Shown here in pieces: positions 5,077-5,360 of a DNA stretch of 5,360 bases. The stretch's first letter is position 1; every line of letters begins with the position of its first letter. This DNA comes from an uncultured Neomegalonema sp. GTDB taxonomy: Bacteria > Pseudomonadota > Alphaproteobacteria > Rhodobacterales > Rhodobacteraceae. The position numbers and the translations under genes were made by a program. The stretch spans positions 1 to 5,360 of the forward strand of contig CALDZQ010000168.1 of the NCBI GenBank assembly GCA_937944035.1, read 5' to 3'. The notes below the pieces were generated by a model that worked only from the letters and a program-made list of their open reading frames with translations, was not told where the DNA came from and made no database searches.

Positions 5077-5360
5077 ATGGAATATGACCACACGATAAGC
5101 GGATTGCTGCGAAAGCGGGTGGAGATCGCGCAGGGGATAGAGCGCAACGGGCGTGAGTTATCCCAGTTGCGCGATGATCTTGCCGCGATAGACGGCGCAT
5201 TGCAGGTTTTCGGCGTTGCCAAAGCGCCAGCGCCTCCTAAACTGCACGAAAAGCAGTTCAGGCGTGGCGAGATACCCCGCCTGATTTACGCAGAACTGCG
5301 CGTGAGGCCCATGACAGCGGAGCATCTTGTAAAGCGGGCCATCGCCATCAAGGGCAAGGA
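5077..5360 (+). CDS. Hypothetical coiled-coil protein, C-terminus cut by window edge
   Basis: An open frame from ATG at 5077 runs off the right edge with 94 complete codons and no stop. It begins MEYDHTISGLLRKRVEIAQ. Residues 5-45 have a heptad-like pattern of Leu and Ile with many charged residues, so a short coiled coil is likely. After a proline-rich link (KAPAPPK, near residue 50) comes a block FRRGEIPRLIYAELR and then PMTAEHLVKRAIAIKGK, which could be the start of a winged-helix-like domain. The pattern HTISGL-RKR-EIA at the start and RGE-PRLIY in the middle recalls a family of hypothetical proteins in alphaproteobacterial accessory regions. That link is from memory and the function is unknown. 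No clear Shine-Dalgarno precedes the ATG. An ATG two bases earlier is in another frame and stops at once. Confidence 0.72.
   Translation, partial: MEYDHTISGLLRKRVEIAQGIERNGRELSQLRDDLAAIDGALQVFGVAKAPAPPKLHEKQFRRGEIPRLIYAELRVRPMTAEHLVKRAIAIKGK

Overview
The window looks like an alphaproteobacterial chromosome. The evidence is the GC-rich, codon-biased genes, a NadD of alphaproteobacterial type, a stand-alone PAS_5-type domain protein, and a right-edge ORF resembling a coiled-coil hypothetical family that I recall from alphaproteobacteria. I cannot name a genus.

Left third (1-2087, minus strand): a D-alanyl-D-alanine carboxypeptidase/endopeptidase of the PBP4 (peptidase S13) type runs off the left edge. 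It overlaps by 7 nt the end of nadD, the nicotinate-nucleotide adenylyltransferase, so the two are probably translationally coupled. A strong intrinsic terminator sits on the 5' end of nadD. It belongs to the gene upstream, and its hairpin overlaps the upstream candidate start codons of nadD.

Middle (2088-3526): two small exported proteins lie on the minus strand, separated by about 340 nt without a convincing gene. Each has a signal peptide ending in AFA and a good Shine-Dalgarno site. They share an EVRS segment and a C-terminal module of the form C-x3-GG-x(11-12)-C. The larger protein carries the module twice. They look like paralogues and resemble DUF333-type cysteine modules, and they are the most novel content here. 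A 220-nt gap with a 13-bp tandem repeat follows.

Right third (3527-5360): a complete nicotinamidase (pncA) on the plus strand converges on a minus-strand PAS_5-type single-domain protein, with an imperfect hairpin between them. PncA and NadD both serve the deamidating route of NAD synthesis, though they are on opposite strands and not in one operon. A more AT-rich gap of about 320 nt holds a candidate promoter for the PAS gene and a nested inverted repeat. It ends at a plus-strand hypothetical coiled-coil protein cut by the right edge.

No tRNA, rRNA, CRISPR array, transposase or integrase was seen.
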